A stretch of DNA of 64,000 bases from Epiperipatus broadwayi (GCA_028023455.1 JAQFVV010012495.1:3195711-3259710), one strand, 5' to 3'. Positions 1-11,260 are shown, counted from the stretch's first letter. Numbers and translations are program-made. Notes: generated by a model not told the origin, from the sequence alone.

Positions 1-118
1 TTTTGCTTTAGTTATATTTTTCATTGAAAAAAATTTTTTTTCTAATTTTAACTTTCCAATTCTTACAAATTTCATTAAAAATATAAATTCAAAAAGGCCT
101 AAAGAAAGTAGCTACTTT

Positions 119-342
119 ACAAAAAAAAAAATAATAATAAAAATAAAATAATAATAATAATAATAATAAAATAAAAAAAAAAAAAAAAATAAAAAATAAT
201 AATAAAAAATAAAAAATAATAAATAATAAAAAATAAATAATAATAAATAAATAATATAAATAATAAAAAATAAATAATAAAATAAAAAAAAAAAAATAAA
301 AAAATAAAAAAAAAAAAAAAAAAAAAATAATAATAATAATAA
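119..342. repeat. Low-complexity A/T tract
   Basis: The tract is an irregular mix of TAA, TAAA and poly(A) blocks with almost no G or C. Reading frames through it on the minus strand give only Phe/Tyr/Ile/Leu polymers and are artefacts. It is an interrupted relative of the cleaner TAA arrays further on. Confidence 0.9.
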
Positions 343-654
343 ACAGAAATATACAATATAGATATGAGCTATATTAGGATCTAAATATACAACTTCATTT
401 ATATAGTAGCCAAAGAAATATATAAACAAATAAATAAAAATCCATTAAAATTTATAAGTTTCACAATATTCATGCAGCCATTTCTTTTCTCTCATCACTC
501 TACACTATCACATTTTTTTAAAACAGTATATATAATAATTCGGATAGCCATTTTGTAGTACTATGCATCATTATATATATATATATTGCAAGGAAATCAT
601 GTCATATATTGCATGACTTAATTTAATATGCTTGTACTACAAATGTTATGTAAT
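343..654. other. AT-rich spacer, no gene seen
   Basis: No reading frame with recognisable protein similarity and no structured RNA is visible. A short (TA)n run lies near 573-586. Confidence 0.6.
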
Positions 655-935
655 GTGTGCTAATAGCTCTTAACAAGTTTTTCTGAATATCCCTATACTC
701 AGACCAATTTCTAGCTCTGACTGTCATCACAGAGGCACTAGGATATTCAGGCATCAGATTTAAAAACACCAGGTCACTTTTAAATAGAAAAACTGAAATT
801 TCCAGATATTCATATGACTTCAAATCTAATCTAATGCTTGAATATCCTCATGCCTCACTGATGACTGCCAAATCTAGAAACTGGTCTGAGGATAGGGATA
901 TTCATAAAATCTTGTTAAGAGCTATTAGCATGCTC
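655..935. repeat. Imperfect inverted repeat, fold-back type
   Basis: The left arm (about 658-763) reads as the reverse complement of the right arm (about 825-935), with scattered mismatches and small indels. Both ends share the block GCTAATAGCTCTTAACAAG. The centre is about 60 bp. A related single arm occurs at 35172-35262, so this is an interspersed family and not a local accident. It could be a MITE-like element or two opposed copies of one repeat. Confidence 0.6.
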
Positions 936-1178
936 ATTATATATATATAATTATATTTGAAATAATATTTTTAACGGTTTATAAACAATTACAAACAATT
1001 TTAAAATCCGCAGAAGTAATTTCGGTTACTTTCTAACCTGCCTCAACTGCCATTAAATTCAAAAACCAAAAGCAGAAGCAAACGTCATCAATTCAAATTC
1101 CACGAATCTCGTATTTTAATGTTAGAAACTTGTCGATTTATTAAATGCATTTTATTCCTTTTTATAAAAATTGCCTCT

Positions 1179-2275
1179 TTAATTTTTTCTTTTACTATGG
1201 TTTCTCTTTTCATGAAGAATTTTCACATTTTCAAAATTAAATTTAAATTTATATTTACATGTTTTTTCGTGATCAAAGAAAACTGAAGAAGATATTAAAT
1301 CACCATTATTTTTATTTTTTACACGCTTATATAATAATTCATGTTCCTTCAATCTTTTCTCAATACTGCACCTAGATTCACCTATATATGATAGCATACA
1401 ATCACAAAAAATTTGATATATGACATTACTTTTTTGCTTGACAGGTATGACATCCTAAGAATTATTGACTAATTTATTAATATTGTTTGGAACGTAGAAT
1501 GAAACATTAAACACATTCTTATATAAATCCTTAAAAAATTTTACTTGTGGATTTGAAATAAATGGAATAGATATCCATTTTTTATTATTAATCTTCATTT
1601 CTTTTAAATTATCATAATTTTTTTTTAAATTGACATAAAGTATTGTTTATTTGTTCCATTTTATAACCAACATCAATCAATTCCTTGGCAAATATCTCAA
1701 TATTTTTTAGTTTATCACTTTGGTAACGACATAATTTTTCATTCCGAAACAAAAAAGATTTAAAACTTGCCATCTTATGCATCATTGGTACTTTTGATTT
1801 ACAATTTATATATCCTCTTTTTTGCAGTGGCTTAATTATTAGTTTATAATTTAATATACTGTTATCTCTTGTGATCATTAAATCTAAATAGTTAATCTTA
1901 TGGTCCTGTTCTTTTTCAATAGTCCATTTCAAGCCATTCAATTTATTTAATTCCTCTATAAGCAAATTTATACTATTAGTAGTTCCACAAACAAAAACAT
2001 CATCCACATATCTTTTGTAAATTTTAATATCTCCAAAAATACACATATTTAAAATACTACTCTCATATGTAGACAAAACGAAATTGCAAACTTGTGCAAC
2101 TACAGGCAATCCCATAGGCCAACCTTTGGTCATTTTATAATATTGACCTTCAAAAGATGCAACGTTATCATTAAAAAATTTTAAAGAATCAATGATAAAT
2201 TTTATTATACAAATATTTTCACTTTTTAATGCATGCATTAACAAGTAAAAATATTTATAAATATACAATAAAATT
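1179..2275 (-). pseudogene. Penelope-like element: RT and GIY-YIG endonuclease, 5' end lost in gap
   Basis: Read on the minus strand, 2268-1612 encodes the second half of a Penelope-type reverse transcriptase. It has a palm motif of the G-x-P-M-G-x-P type, then the catalytic RYVDDVF, then NYLDLMI, in the order usual for PLEs. A linker follows, and near 1435-1179 a GIY-YIG domain with the paired cores VIYQIF and YIGES. One frameshift in an A-run at the end of the RT frame (near 1620) and one in-frame TAG (near 1456) break the frame. The N-terminal RT part would lie to the right, where the sequence turns to AT-rich DNA and then the assembly gap. PLEs replicate by target-primed reverse transcription using their own endonuclease. 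The family assignment is firm. The clade is not resolved. Confidence 0.85.
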
Positions 2276-2305
2276 TATATATATATATAGAGGCCAATCT
2301 TAAGC

Positions 2306-2805
2306 NNNNNNNNNNNNNNNNNNNNNNNNNNNNNNNNNNNNNNNNNNNNNNNNNNNNNNNNNNNNNNNNNNNNNNNNNNNNNNNNNNNNNNNNNNNNNNN
2401 NNNNNNNNNNNNNNNNNNNNNNNNNNNNNNNNNNNNNNNNNNNNNNNNNNNNNNNNNNNNNNNNNNNNNNNNNNNNNNNNNNNNNNNNNNNNNNNNNNNN
2501 NNNNNNNNNNNNNNNNNNNNNNNNNNNNNNNNNNNNNNNNNNNNNNNNNNNNNNNNNNNNNNNNNNNNNNNNNNNNNNNNNNNNNNNNNNNNNNNNNNNN
2601 NNNNNNNNNNNNNNNNNNNNNNNNNNNNNNNNNNNNNNNNNNNNNNNNNNNNNNNNNNNNNNNNNNNNNNNNNNNNNNNNNNNNNNNNNNNNNNNNNNNN
2701 NNNNNNNNNNNNNNNNNNNNNNNNNNNNNNNNNNNNNNNNNNNNNNNNNNNNNNNNNNNNNNNNNNNNNNNNNNNNNNNNNNNNNNNNNNNNNNNNNNNN
2801 NNNNN
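2306..2805. other. Assembly gap (500 N)
   Basis: Exactly 500 N, the usual arbitrary size for a gap of unknown length. It hides the 5' part of the PLE to the left and possibly the last bases of the LINE to the right. Confidence 0.98.
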
Positions 2806-5775
2806 TTTTTATCAAGAAATTTATTTAACATAAAATATACATAGTATTATGATATACAGGATAACAGGTTAAGCTTGGTTAAAGATTAAGAGTTCTCATG
2901 CATGTATTATTATGTGGACATTGGTCTATCTTGTACAACTTTGTATTGATAGTGGTTGCAGTATTTCAATTGAACGACATTGTGTTTCTGCAACAGGTTG
3001 ATGCTTAGAGTGACCATAGAATATTTATAGGGATGATAAATATATTGCTTTTTGATGGTGGGTTTGATGTGGGTTTGTTGTAGTGATTGCATTATTGTTG
3101 TATCGGAACTTCAAACAGTCTCCATGTCTCAAAGAAGGCCATAGAGGTAGAAAGGATTTCATCCCTTTTTTTGATATTGTTGATGATGTTAATGAAGAGT
3201 TGAAGAGGATTTAAATGAGCTCCTTCAAAGGCTAGCTTGCAGCGGACGGACCAGATGGAAAAGGTGAGGAATGTGGATAGTCTTATCCATGCAAATGTTT
3301 TTGTGCCAAGGCAGTGCTGGATTAAGTTAATTATTTGAAAGTTGATCTTTGAGTTTGTGTGGATTAATTGTCTGATACTGTTGAGATTGGGGCAGATGTT
3401 TAAAATGTGCTCAAATGTCTCTGATTCCCGGCCACAGAGTTGGCATAATGGGTCAATGTTATTGAATCCTCTTCTGTTTACCAAAAACCATTTAGTTGGT
3501 AGGGCATCAAGATTTATTTTAATTATGAAGTCCAGGAATTTTGCTTCGAGGCTCCAAAATTTAAACTGTGATATGATTTTCTTGTTGGATAAGTTAAGTC
3601 TGGAAATAGGAGAATATGTTTGAGGATGCTGTAGATTATATGCATCCCAGTATTTCATTTTGGAAGAATAAGCAGTTGCAGGACAGTTGTAAAGGCATTG
3701 AGAAGCAGAGGTTAAGGATGATATCCAATCCTGTTTGAGAGGTGGTGGTCGGTCGGTGGGGTCAACTGGCATATAGACTTGAAGTTGTCAAAAATAAGGG
3801 TTAATTTATGAATAAGATTGTGGATTTTTTGGAGAAAAAATGTATAGGGGGAGTGGAGTGAAAGACCATTCAGCCAGCAGGGACGGCGTATGCCTTCTAG
3901 ACTGATGGCAACAGTTTTCCCACCCCAGAACAACCTAGAGCAAAGTGAGTTAATTTTACTGACAAAGATTTTGGTAGGTTTAATAATTGGGAGGTAATAA
4001 TTAATTTTGGGGAAAAGGACCATGTTGAGTAAGGCCACCTTCCCATGAAGTGAAAGGTAAACCTTAGCAAGTGATGTTGTTATTTTGCTGGCAGATTTTA
4101 ATATTTCATTTTGTATTTGTGATGTGATGATAGTAGGTGATTTGTGAAAGGGAATACCTAGGAAATTCTGTGGTTGTCCAAGGAAGTTAGTTGTAATCTT
4201 CTTCCCTGTAGCAATTCTCCATGCAGATGATTTTTGAAGATTGAAGGAAAGTTTATATTGGTGAGTGTAGTCATTTAAAATTTTGTTGAGATGACCAAGA
4301 TATTTTTGTGATGGCAAGACTATGAAGACATCATCCATATATGCGAGGATTCCTATCTCCCTCTTTAGTCTGGGAATGTAGACTCCTGGAAGTTGTCTTT
4401 GAATGTCTAACAGGAGTGGATTGATGTAAGCAATGAAAAGAATCACACTAAGAGGGGATCCTTGTGGAATTGAATGTGATGGTTTGAAACTGTCAGTGGT
4501 TCTTCCATCTAAGGATATCAATATGTGTCTGTTTCTAAGAAGATTACTTATGATTTGGAGGTATGGCTTGGGTACCGCATAGTCAGCCAGAGTTTTAAGC
4601 AGGAGGTTGATCCTGACTGAATCAAATGCGGCAGCTATGTCCAATTGAACAGCAATTGGTTTAGATTTCCTGTTTGTTCTTAAGTGATCAACTAGGGATT
4701 TAACTCGGGCCATAGCTTGGGTGGTTGATGAGCCTTTTTTGGCGAACTGGGATGGAGAAATGTATTTGAGAATACCTTCTTGAATGATATCTTTTATAGT
4801 GGATTCAATGATTTTTATAATTAGAGGGGACATTGAGATGGGTCGAAGACTCATGAGCTCCGATGGTGGTTTATTTTTCTTAAGAAAGGGTACCATGGCA
4901 ATCGGGTAAAGATTGGGGATAATTTTGTTTCCATCTGTTAGGTGGTCTATCATTCTATGGATAATTGGTATTGAAAATTTGCTGAGGTGGGCTAGAATGA
5001 AGCGTGGAATGCCATGAAGCCCAGGATGAATTCGATCCCTAAGGGATGTGATTTTGTTTTGTAGCATGGATTCCGTTATGCAATGCATGTCTGGAACTTC
5101 TTCATTTTTCCATATAGTGAGTGGTGTTTCAGGATCTTTTTGAAGAATTTCCTGGAAGTGATGCTTAATGCCTTCCAACATTTGTTGACCAATCCAGGAT
5201 TCTCCATTTGAAATAATTATTGAGGGTGTATTTTTTATTCTTGATGTTCCAAGGGCCCAGCGAATGTAACCACGGGTCCAGCAATGTTGAGATTCAAGGA
5301 ACAATTTTGCTCTCTTGATGGATAGGTATTCTGCTAGTTTTTCCTGTTGTGTTTTGTATTTCAATTTTAAGGAAATGATATCTTTAATGTTGTCTGTGTT
5401 ACTTGGAATTTCTTTAAGTTTGGAGCTTATGTTTTGTAAATCATTAAGCAATTTAACTGGACCTTTCAGCTTTCGTGTGTAGTTACTTATGAGTGATTGT
5501 ATGACTTCAATAAATGCAAACCATGCAACTTCAATGGGTTGTGATAGAATGTCAATTTTTTTGAAGTAAATGTAGGACTCTGAGATGATAGCTTCAGTCG
5601 CTGTTGTGCGGGTTATCATGCGGAGAATTTTACATTACGATCATCAATTCTTCTCAGATATAACCTCTGATTATAGCTGCTTGTTGAAAGCTTTGTTATC
5701 TCATGTCTAGGGAATGCAGTTATCATTTTCCGATTATATATCTTAAAACCTCAAGCCTCATAAAACTTGATTTTT
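2806..5775 (-). mobile_element. 5'-truncated Tx1-like LINE (copy E1)
   Basis: The element is read on the minus strand, with its 3' end next to the gap. The last transcribed bases contain AATAAA near 2819-2826, followed within about 15 nt by the gap edge. The protein (next entry) is homologous along its length to ORF2 of elements A and B at 12.9-25.3 kb and to the nested copy at 43-44.8 kb. No endonuclease domain could be read beyond 5620, and the sequence turns into T-runs near 5771, so the 5' half is missing or unreadable. There is no TAA array on its right side; the left side is hidden by the gap. Target-site duplications cannot be tested because of the gap. Confidence 0.85.
3092..5619 (-). 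pseudogene. LINE ORF2 remnant: reverse transcriptase and zinc-binding tail
   Basis: There are two overlapping minus-strand frames (5619-3712 and 3772-3092). Together they cover the pre-RT linker, the RT domain and the C-terminal domain. RT landmarks are QFAKKGSS, QLDIAAAFDSV (palm A), SIPQGSPLS (motif B) and the catalytic AYMDDVF at about 4327-4344. YMDD replaces the more usual FADD/YADD of LINEs and is shared with elements A and B. The C-terminal segment has a CX2CX6HX4C zinc motif (CQLCGRESETFEHILNIC) near 3390-3440. The two frames overlap near 3712-3772, so a single frameshift separates an otherwise long ORF. This suggests fairly recent insertion. Confidence 0.88.
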
Positions 5776-6818
5776 TTTTTTAAGTTGTTTTTTTTTTTTT
5801 CACAGTCATAGGAAATAATTTACCATCTCTATAATAATCTAGAGGCCAAAATAGTAAAATGTAATATTGGAATGTGATATGTGATGTCAAAATCACAGCG
5901 CTAATATAATAAGTTTTCCAGTTATCTTTTATATTTGTTATATAAATACATACATATATTCGCATCAAACTTTTTATCTTATTTTATTCTAACAGTTATG
6001 TAAAAAAAAAAAAAATGCAATATTCCAACAAGAAGTCTCTAATGAGAAAGTCTTTTGAACTTTTAATAAGTTCATCATTTCTACATTTGTTTAATTTGTA
6101 AATAAAATTTTATTGAAAATGTTTTCTTCGAGCAATTTGTCAAAGATTTATCTCCATTAAGATTTAATCTATTCTTCATGTTATAAGAAATGTTTAATTT
6201 GTTTTCTTCAGTAATCAACAAATGTGCTGAATTAAGTCTACAATCTTGAACACTAATTCATCATTTTTTTCATATATCCCCAACCTTATTTATTTAAAGT
6301 TTATTTTTGTTTGTATATAATGCATTTAATATACAAGTTTGTTATTTTCCTAAGACTACTTTGTTTCCACGATTATTTAATTACCCAGAAGCTTATCAGT
6401 ATATCAATGTATTATATTATTGAAAATAATTCATATATAAAGTGCATAATCTAGCAAATTGCAATGATAAATTACATAAATAATGGAATGGCTTCATTTG
6501 ATAAGAAGTTTGTGGCATTTTTAATGCATTCTAATGTATTGTTTGAATCAAAGTGAAACTTTGAATTTTTTTTACATAGATACCTGAGAATTTGCGAGAA
6601 GCTTAGCAACCTTTTTCAGATAGCTAACCTGTCGCCATTATACCTGACAAAACAATTACTGATGACAAATGGATGTTATTAAAAGAGATGAAAACAAAAA
6701 ATGCTTCAAACCCTTTCACCAATAAGTAATTGGCTATTCTAATGAATATTATAATAGTATTTCTAGTAAAGCATGGATTTATGATAAACATAAGTAGAAA
6801 ATATATACATATATCAAT
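5776..6818. other. Non-coding AT-rich stretch
   Basis: Short A and T runs and isolated short frames only. I see no protein similarity, repeat boundary or RNA structure. Confidence 0.6.
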
Positions 6819-7079
6819 TTAATAACTGAAACACAGGCTTGTTATATACCTGTGGCTATATATGTAATATAGGGTATATGAGCACAGACTTTCACACCAC
6901 CCACCTCTCTCCACTCTATCTAATAACACTGATACACCCAAACACATACGTATATTGGTGATTATTTATCTTTTCAGCATATATGTGTTTGGGTGTATCA
7001 GTGTTATTAGATAGAGTGGAGAGAGGTGGGTGGTGTGAAAGTCTGTGCTCATATACCCTATATTACATATATCAATTTA
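6819..7079. repeat. Fold-back element with perfect 91-bp arms
   Basis: The left arm 6858-6948 is the exact reverse complement of the right arm 6982-7072, with a 33-bp centre (6949-6981). Further left, about 35 bp (AACTGAAACACAGGCTTG and following) match the outer ends of fold-backs at 47140 and 52079. The same 15-bp string occurs at 6807-6821 and 7065-7079, though part of the right copy belongs to the arm. The family is a short inverted-repeat transposable element or a retroposed hairpin. Perfect arms imply recent formation or gene-conversion-like repair. Confidence 0.85.
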
Positions 7080-7654
7080 GCATTTGTGATAAAAACAAAA
7101 TGCATATACTTGTAATTACATGTCCGATCTGATCAATGGGATTTTTTTTTAAAAGGTCAGTCAACTTAATTACATTTATTAAAGAACAGGCCTTTTGATC
7201 AATAGCATTTTAAAATCATATCCTGTCAACTGATCAATCAGATCCAAAAAATAAATTATTACTACTTTAGCAATCAATCACAAATACTGGTAAAAAAAAT
7301 TATCAATCATTAATTGGAAATATGCGGCATTTAAACATCAAATCAGATCTTGTAAAAATGTACGCCTCAAAGTTTATTACATATGCTTATACGGCCAGAG
7401 AAAGAAAATAAAATAAATCATCAAAGTAGATTTCTTTATATAAATTTCATAAGCATTCTATAGTGACCAGGGTATTATTGTTTTCTGTAAACTTACAGTA
7501 GAAATAACCACTACTGATGTATGTATTTTAATACCTTCATGCTTTTGGAAAATCGTAACTAATCAACTTTTTAATTAATTATGTTTGACACATTAATAAT
7601 TATATTCTTTTGAAATATTACCAAAATCACACTTTTCTTTATTTTGCTGTAATA
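7080..7654. other. Non-coding AT-rich stretch
   Basis: Nothing recognisable. A loose GATCAAT-type motif recurs (7132, 7196, 7231) without a clear period. Confidence 0.5.
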
Positions 7655-8038
7655 TCCTATAAATACAATTTATCCAAACCACTTGAATACTTTTTAGCAA
7701 AACTCTTTATTTGTATATATATACATACACCTTACGTTTTCGACGGTCCTGCAGTCTCCTTCAGAGCTATGATATAATGAACAAAATAAAATATATAACT
7801 ATATAATAATACCATAAAAATGTAAACAATAAAAACTAAAAACAACATAATATATATATAAAATCAACTAATAAAACTGAAATAAATAATCAAACCCAAA
7901 TAAAACAGTTAATATAAAATAAAATGTACAACATAAATAGAAAATAAACATAAATTATACATGTGTATTCCTAACTGTGTACAAATAAAGAGTTTTGCTA
8001 AAAAGTGTTGAAAGTGGTTTGGATAAATTGTATTTATA
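7655..8038 (-). mobile_element. Penelope-type terminal fragment between inverted repeats
   Basis: An approximately 59-bp arm at 7655-7713 is nearly the reverse complement of 7980-8038. The 265-bp centre holds, on the minus strand, a hammerhead-like core (7735-7764) of the kind found near PLE termini. PLEs commonly insert with partial tandem or inverted copies of their ends, which would explain the inverted arms. No coding part was found. Confidence 0.45.
7735..7764 (-). ncRNA. Degenerate hammerhead-like core
   Basis: On the minus strand CTGAAGGAGAC, a short loop, then GTCGAAAACG. This resembles the CUGANGA / stem II / GAAA order of hammerhead ribozymes, but the last base of CUGANGA is G. Stem II is only about 3 bp, and stems I and III are not evident. 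It is a weak candidate on its own, supported by the two better motifs at 9612 and 47951. Confidence 0.3.
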
Positions 8039-8617
8039 TTCTTTTGATTTAAATTCAATATATAGTAAATTACAATTACCTTTTTTTCTGTTATTATTTT
8101 CAAATAAAGTCCAATCTCATGGTTAATTAATTTAAAATTTAATCATTTCCATAATTGACCTCAGAGAATTGATCTAAAATCATTGTAAAGATATAATTAT
8201 TGATTTATTTATTAAGTAAAAATTAATTTTATCCTCAAGCAGCATAAAAAGTGTTTATTTACATCTGTATATAAATTAATATTAATTCTCATTATATCTG
8301 GATAACATATACACAAATTTATTTAATTTATTATAGACATTTACCAACATTGATAACCTTCACTTCTGAGACTTCATTCTTTCAGTCAAGTTAAATTGTT
8401 ACAGATGTGCTTTTCTTTTTTATCCAGTTTCATTTAATCTTTTACTATTAAGTTTGTTTTTATTCAATCTTTGAATAGAAATATTTTCTGTAATAGAATA
8501 TAGTGGAACCGTGACATCTATATTTTGTCCCAATTTCTCTCATATACATTGTACATTGAGTATAATAGTTCACACTTTGTTGATAAACTTTGATTAGAAT
8601 AGAATACATATTGTTTA
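8039..8617. other. Non-coding AT-rich stretch before PLE fragment
   Basis: No frame with recognisable RT motifs could be read directly upstream of the GIY-YIG frame, so the RT half of that element is absent or beyond recognition. Confidence 0.5.
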
Positions 8618-9121
8618 TTGAACTGCATGTTTACAATAATTCTCAACATGCACATATATATACAGGAAAAAGGATGTTCTCCATGTAAAGATAAAAGATG
8701 TTTTACATGTAAACATATTGTTGTGACAAAAGTGGTCTTTAGTACTAAGAATTGTAATTTCAAATGGTATATTCCTAATTATGTTACATGTAAAAGTGTT
8801 AATTTGATATATTTGATAGAGTGTAGTAGATGTTTAAACCAGTATATAGGTGAGTCAGCAAATAGTTTACACGTCAGAATGACTAATCATAGATTTGACA
8901 TTTTGCATAAGAATAAAGATAGACCGGTTTCAAAACATTTTAACTTACCGAATCATTCAATTGATGATTTAAAAGTAGTGATTCTTCAGGAAGGTTTTTC
9001 TTCTACAAGGGAGAGGAAACAAAAGGAGAGTTTTTTTATTTTTAAATTCAAGACCTTAGAACCGCATGGATTGAATTTGAACACTGGAACTATTACATCT
9101 CTGGGTTACCTGGTCTCCTAA
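8618..9121 (+). CDS. GIY-YIG endonuclease domain of a Penelope-like element
   Basis: Uninterrupted frame of 167 codons. From about residue 17 it has a cysteine-rich linker (CSPCKDKRCFTCKH, a CX2CX4CX2C pattern). The GIY-YIG core follows: LIYLIECSRC, then QYIGES, then a conserved R and H (VRMTNHR). After that come the SKHF block and a C-terminal E..F-x-F-K-x-L-x-P-x-G-L-N signature. This order is the standard C-terminal module of animal PLEs. The ATG at 8618 is only the first in frame. The true protein would be continuous with an RT domain upstream that is missing, so this is a 5'-truncated element. Lack of stops suggests modest age. Confidence 0.85.
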   Translation: MNCMFTIILNMHIYIQEKGCSPCKDKRCFTCKHIVVTKVVFSTKNCNFKWYIPNYVTCKSVNLIYLIECSRCLNQYIGESANSLHVRMTNHRFDILHKNKDRPVSKHFNLPNHSIDDLKVVILQEGFSSTRERKQKESFFIFKFKTLEPHGLNLNTGTITSLGYLVS

Positions 9122-9720
9122 ATGATTTCTATATGTGTGTTTTTTATGTGAAAATTTTCTTATATGAGGTTTTTTATGTAAAGATTGGTTACATGGATGT
9201 TTAATATCTGTGTTTAATTGGTTTATAGATAAATAATTAGTTATAAATTATTGTACTTTGCACTAACTATATTTTTTAAAATGTATAAGTATTTTAGTTT
9301 TTAATGAATATTAATGTGAGCACAGCTATTTTTTGTGTGTGAGCATAGTTTAATTTTTCTATGTATGCACATATGTATATTTTAATTTTTAATTTTGGAT
9401 TTTTTATTTTTATATTTATTTTAATTTAAATAGAATTTAAGCTTGATTAGGAGGGAATGTAGTTTTTTTTTGTTTGAATTTGGTCATTGATTGGGTAGAT
9501 ATTCTGTGTTAGATTTTGTGACCAATCAGGGGGGTTTTGTTAATTTTTAATCTTTTACCAAATCTGTAATTTTTGATTATCGCCATTTTACTGTGTATTT
9601 TTTTTTTCTTTCTGATGAAAACCAGTCCTCTGGTTGAAATATTATATTATTTATTGGATTTATAAGTCTTTATTTTTTTGTTTTTATATGTATTTCCTTT
9701 GGTTAGTTTGTTATATATTA
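9122..9720 (+). mobile_element. 3' untranslated end of the PLE
   Basis: The T-rich stretch downstream of the GIY-YIG stop carries a hammerhead-like core at 9612-9639. Its exact end cannot be fixed; it probably lies before the (TA)n run at 9728. Confidence 0.5.
9612..9639 (+). ncRNA. Candidate hammerhead ribozyme core in PLE tail
   Basis: CTGATGA (9612-9618) is followed by a perfect 6-bp stem II, AACCAG (9620-9625) with CTGGTT (9630-9635) closing a TCCT loop. GAAA (9636-9639) comes next. These are the invariant core elements in the right order and spacing. PLEs are known to carry hammerhead motifs near their ends. I could not find convincing stems I and III, so activity is unproven. Confidence 0.5.
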
Positions 9721-9726
9721 ATATTT

Positions 9727-9727
<1 letters not shown>

Positions 9728-9760
<33 letters not shown>

Positions 9761-9801
9761 ATATATTTATATATTTATATATATATATATATATATATAT
9801 A
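9728..9801. repeat. (TA)n microsatellite
   Basis: Alternating TA with a few ATC and TTT interruptions. It abuts the presumed end of the PLE. Confidence 0.9.
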
Positions 9802-10839
9802 GCATGCATATATAAATTAAGATTAAAGTTTAAACAGAATTTAAATATTAATAATATAATTATTAATAATAAATCGAGAGGTCACATTTAGCTATATTTT
9901 GCTGAGTGCATGTTCAGTCAAATAAAAAAAGAAATATTGTACCATATTTTGAAAATAAAATGAATACTGAAATATCTGACTTTCATCACAATTAAATATG
10001 CTTTGAATAATACTACTTGTTTCAATAACTTTCTTCTTTTGTAGAAACATAATATGTATCTTGTCATTATAAAGTTATAAACTCTTTGTTTTGATGTTTT
10101 TAAGTCAAAATCAACTTTAAGTATGTTTTCAAACTTTGTAAAACTTTTAACAATATGCTTAGAGAACATTTCATTATGCTAAATACTAGACATCCAATTG
10201 GGAAAAGATAATAATGCCAAAAAATGTATGTGCTTTTAACATAAATTAAAGTAATTATATCAATAAGCACAATCACATATGGTGCTCTGAGGCAGAAAAA
10301 CAGCTAATGGCATATTATAAAAGTTATTTATATTTTTTTAAAATGTGATCAGAGACAGAAAAATGACTATTTGTGTATTGTAAAATATATTAAACTTTCA
10401 ATTTTTAATGTTTTTTTTTTGTTGGTTTATTCACATTTTTGTTTATTTGTTAATGTTTTTTAATCGTATATATACTACACCCCTGCATGGTTTATTACAG
10501 TTCTTACACTTTCAGCATCGATCTTATTATGAACTCTCAACAAATAAAGCTATTCAATTGTTTATTTTTTCCTTATGGGGTTGAACTTCTCTGGAGCAAT
10601 ATAACAATTCCATTATTTATTTTTTGCCCTTCAAGGTTAAGTACAGTGATAGAATGTTAGATTCTTGAGAATCAAATACTCAGATTGATTCCAGTTTGGG
10701 TATTTCCATCACTCAATCTTTTTATAAATTCATGGACAATAAGATCATTTTATTGTTTACATCCCCTCTAATTAAATTAATCTAAAGTTCAGTATATATA
10801 TTATACTTATATTCAAATATTACAGATTCAGCCTAAATT
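9802..10839. other. Non-coding AT-rich stretch
   Basis: No convincing gene. The segment around 10540-10610 contains wording similar to the tail of the tRNA-like units at 11.9-12.1 kb (GAACTTCT...GAGCAATA), a possible SINE scrap. Confidence 0.45.
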
Positions 10840-11260
10840 GTGCCCATCCATCTTCTATATATTTAAATGGACATATTAAAATCCTATACATGAGGGGTCA
10901 GAGTTACTTAAAGTCAACATGGGTATGGCAACAATATTGACATCAATGAGGGCTTTGAGTATTCCATTATCAGATTTCCAATATGGGTGGCTGAAGATTT
11001 GGAGGGTGGAGAGTATTGAAGCCTGTTTATTAAAGTTTGAAGATTTACTATCTTAACATAAATTGAGAACTGATTATATATATATGGGAGATAATGATTT
11101 GAACCAACTGATGAGTGCTAGTTCAGTATGAAATATTTATATTGGAGATCATTTATCTCTTTCACATATATGTGGTCACGTGTATCAATTATATAAGATG
11201 GAGTGTATAGCTAAAAGGAACTTGAAAGTCTGTGTTCAAATCCCCTCCAATTAATACAGT
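10840..11260 (+). repeat. Interspersed 400-bp repeat, full-length type
   Basis: It shares, in order, several blocks with 47361-47770 and 52440-52800. These are a left block (CAACATGGGTATGGCAAC), a block around AAGCCTGTTTATTAAAG, then ACCAACTGATGAGTGCTAG, then AAATATTTATATTGGAGATC, ending with CTTGAAAGTCTGTGTTCAAA. Shorter pieces occur at 28236, 30520, 33011, 35932 and 38735. No coding capacity. The family is unnamed here and may be a non-autonomous element. Confidence 0.65.

Noticed and set aside
112-429. Phe/Tyr-rich 105-codon frame
   Set aside because: Low-complexity A/T DNA read on the minus strand.
2306-2805. Reading frames spanning the N run
   Set aside because: They consist of unknown residues only; the run is an assembly gap.
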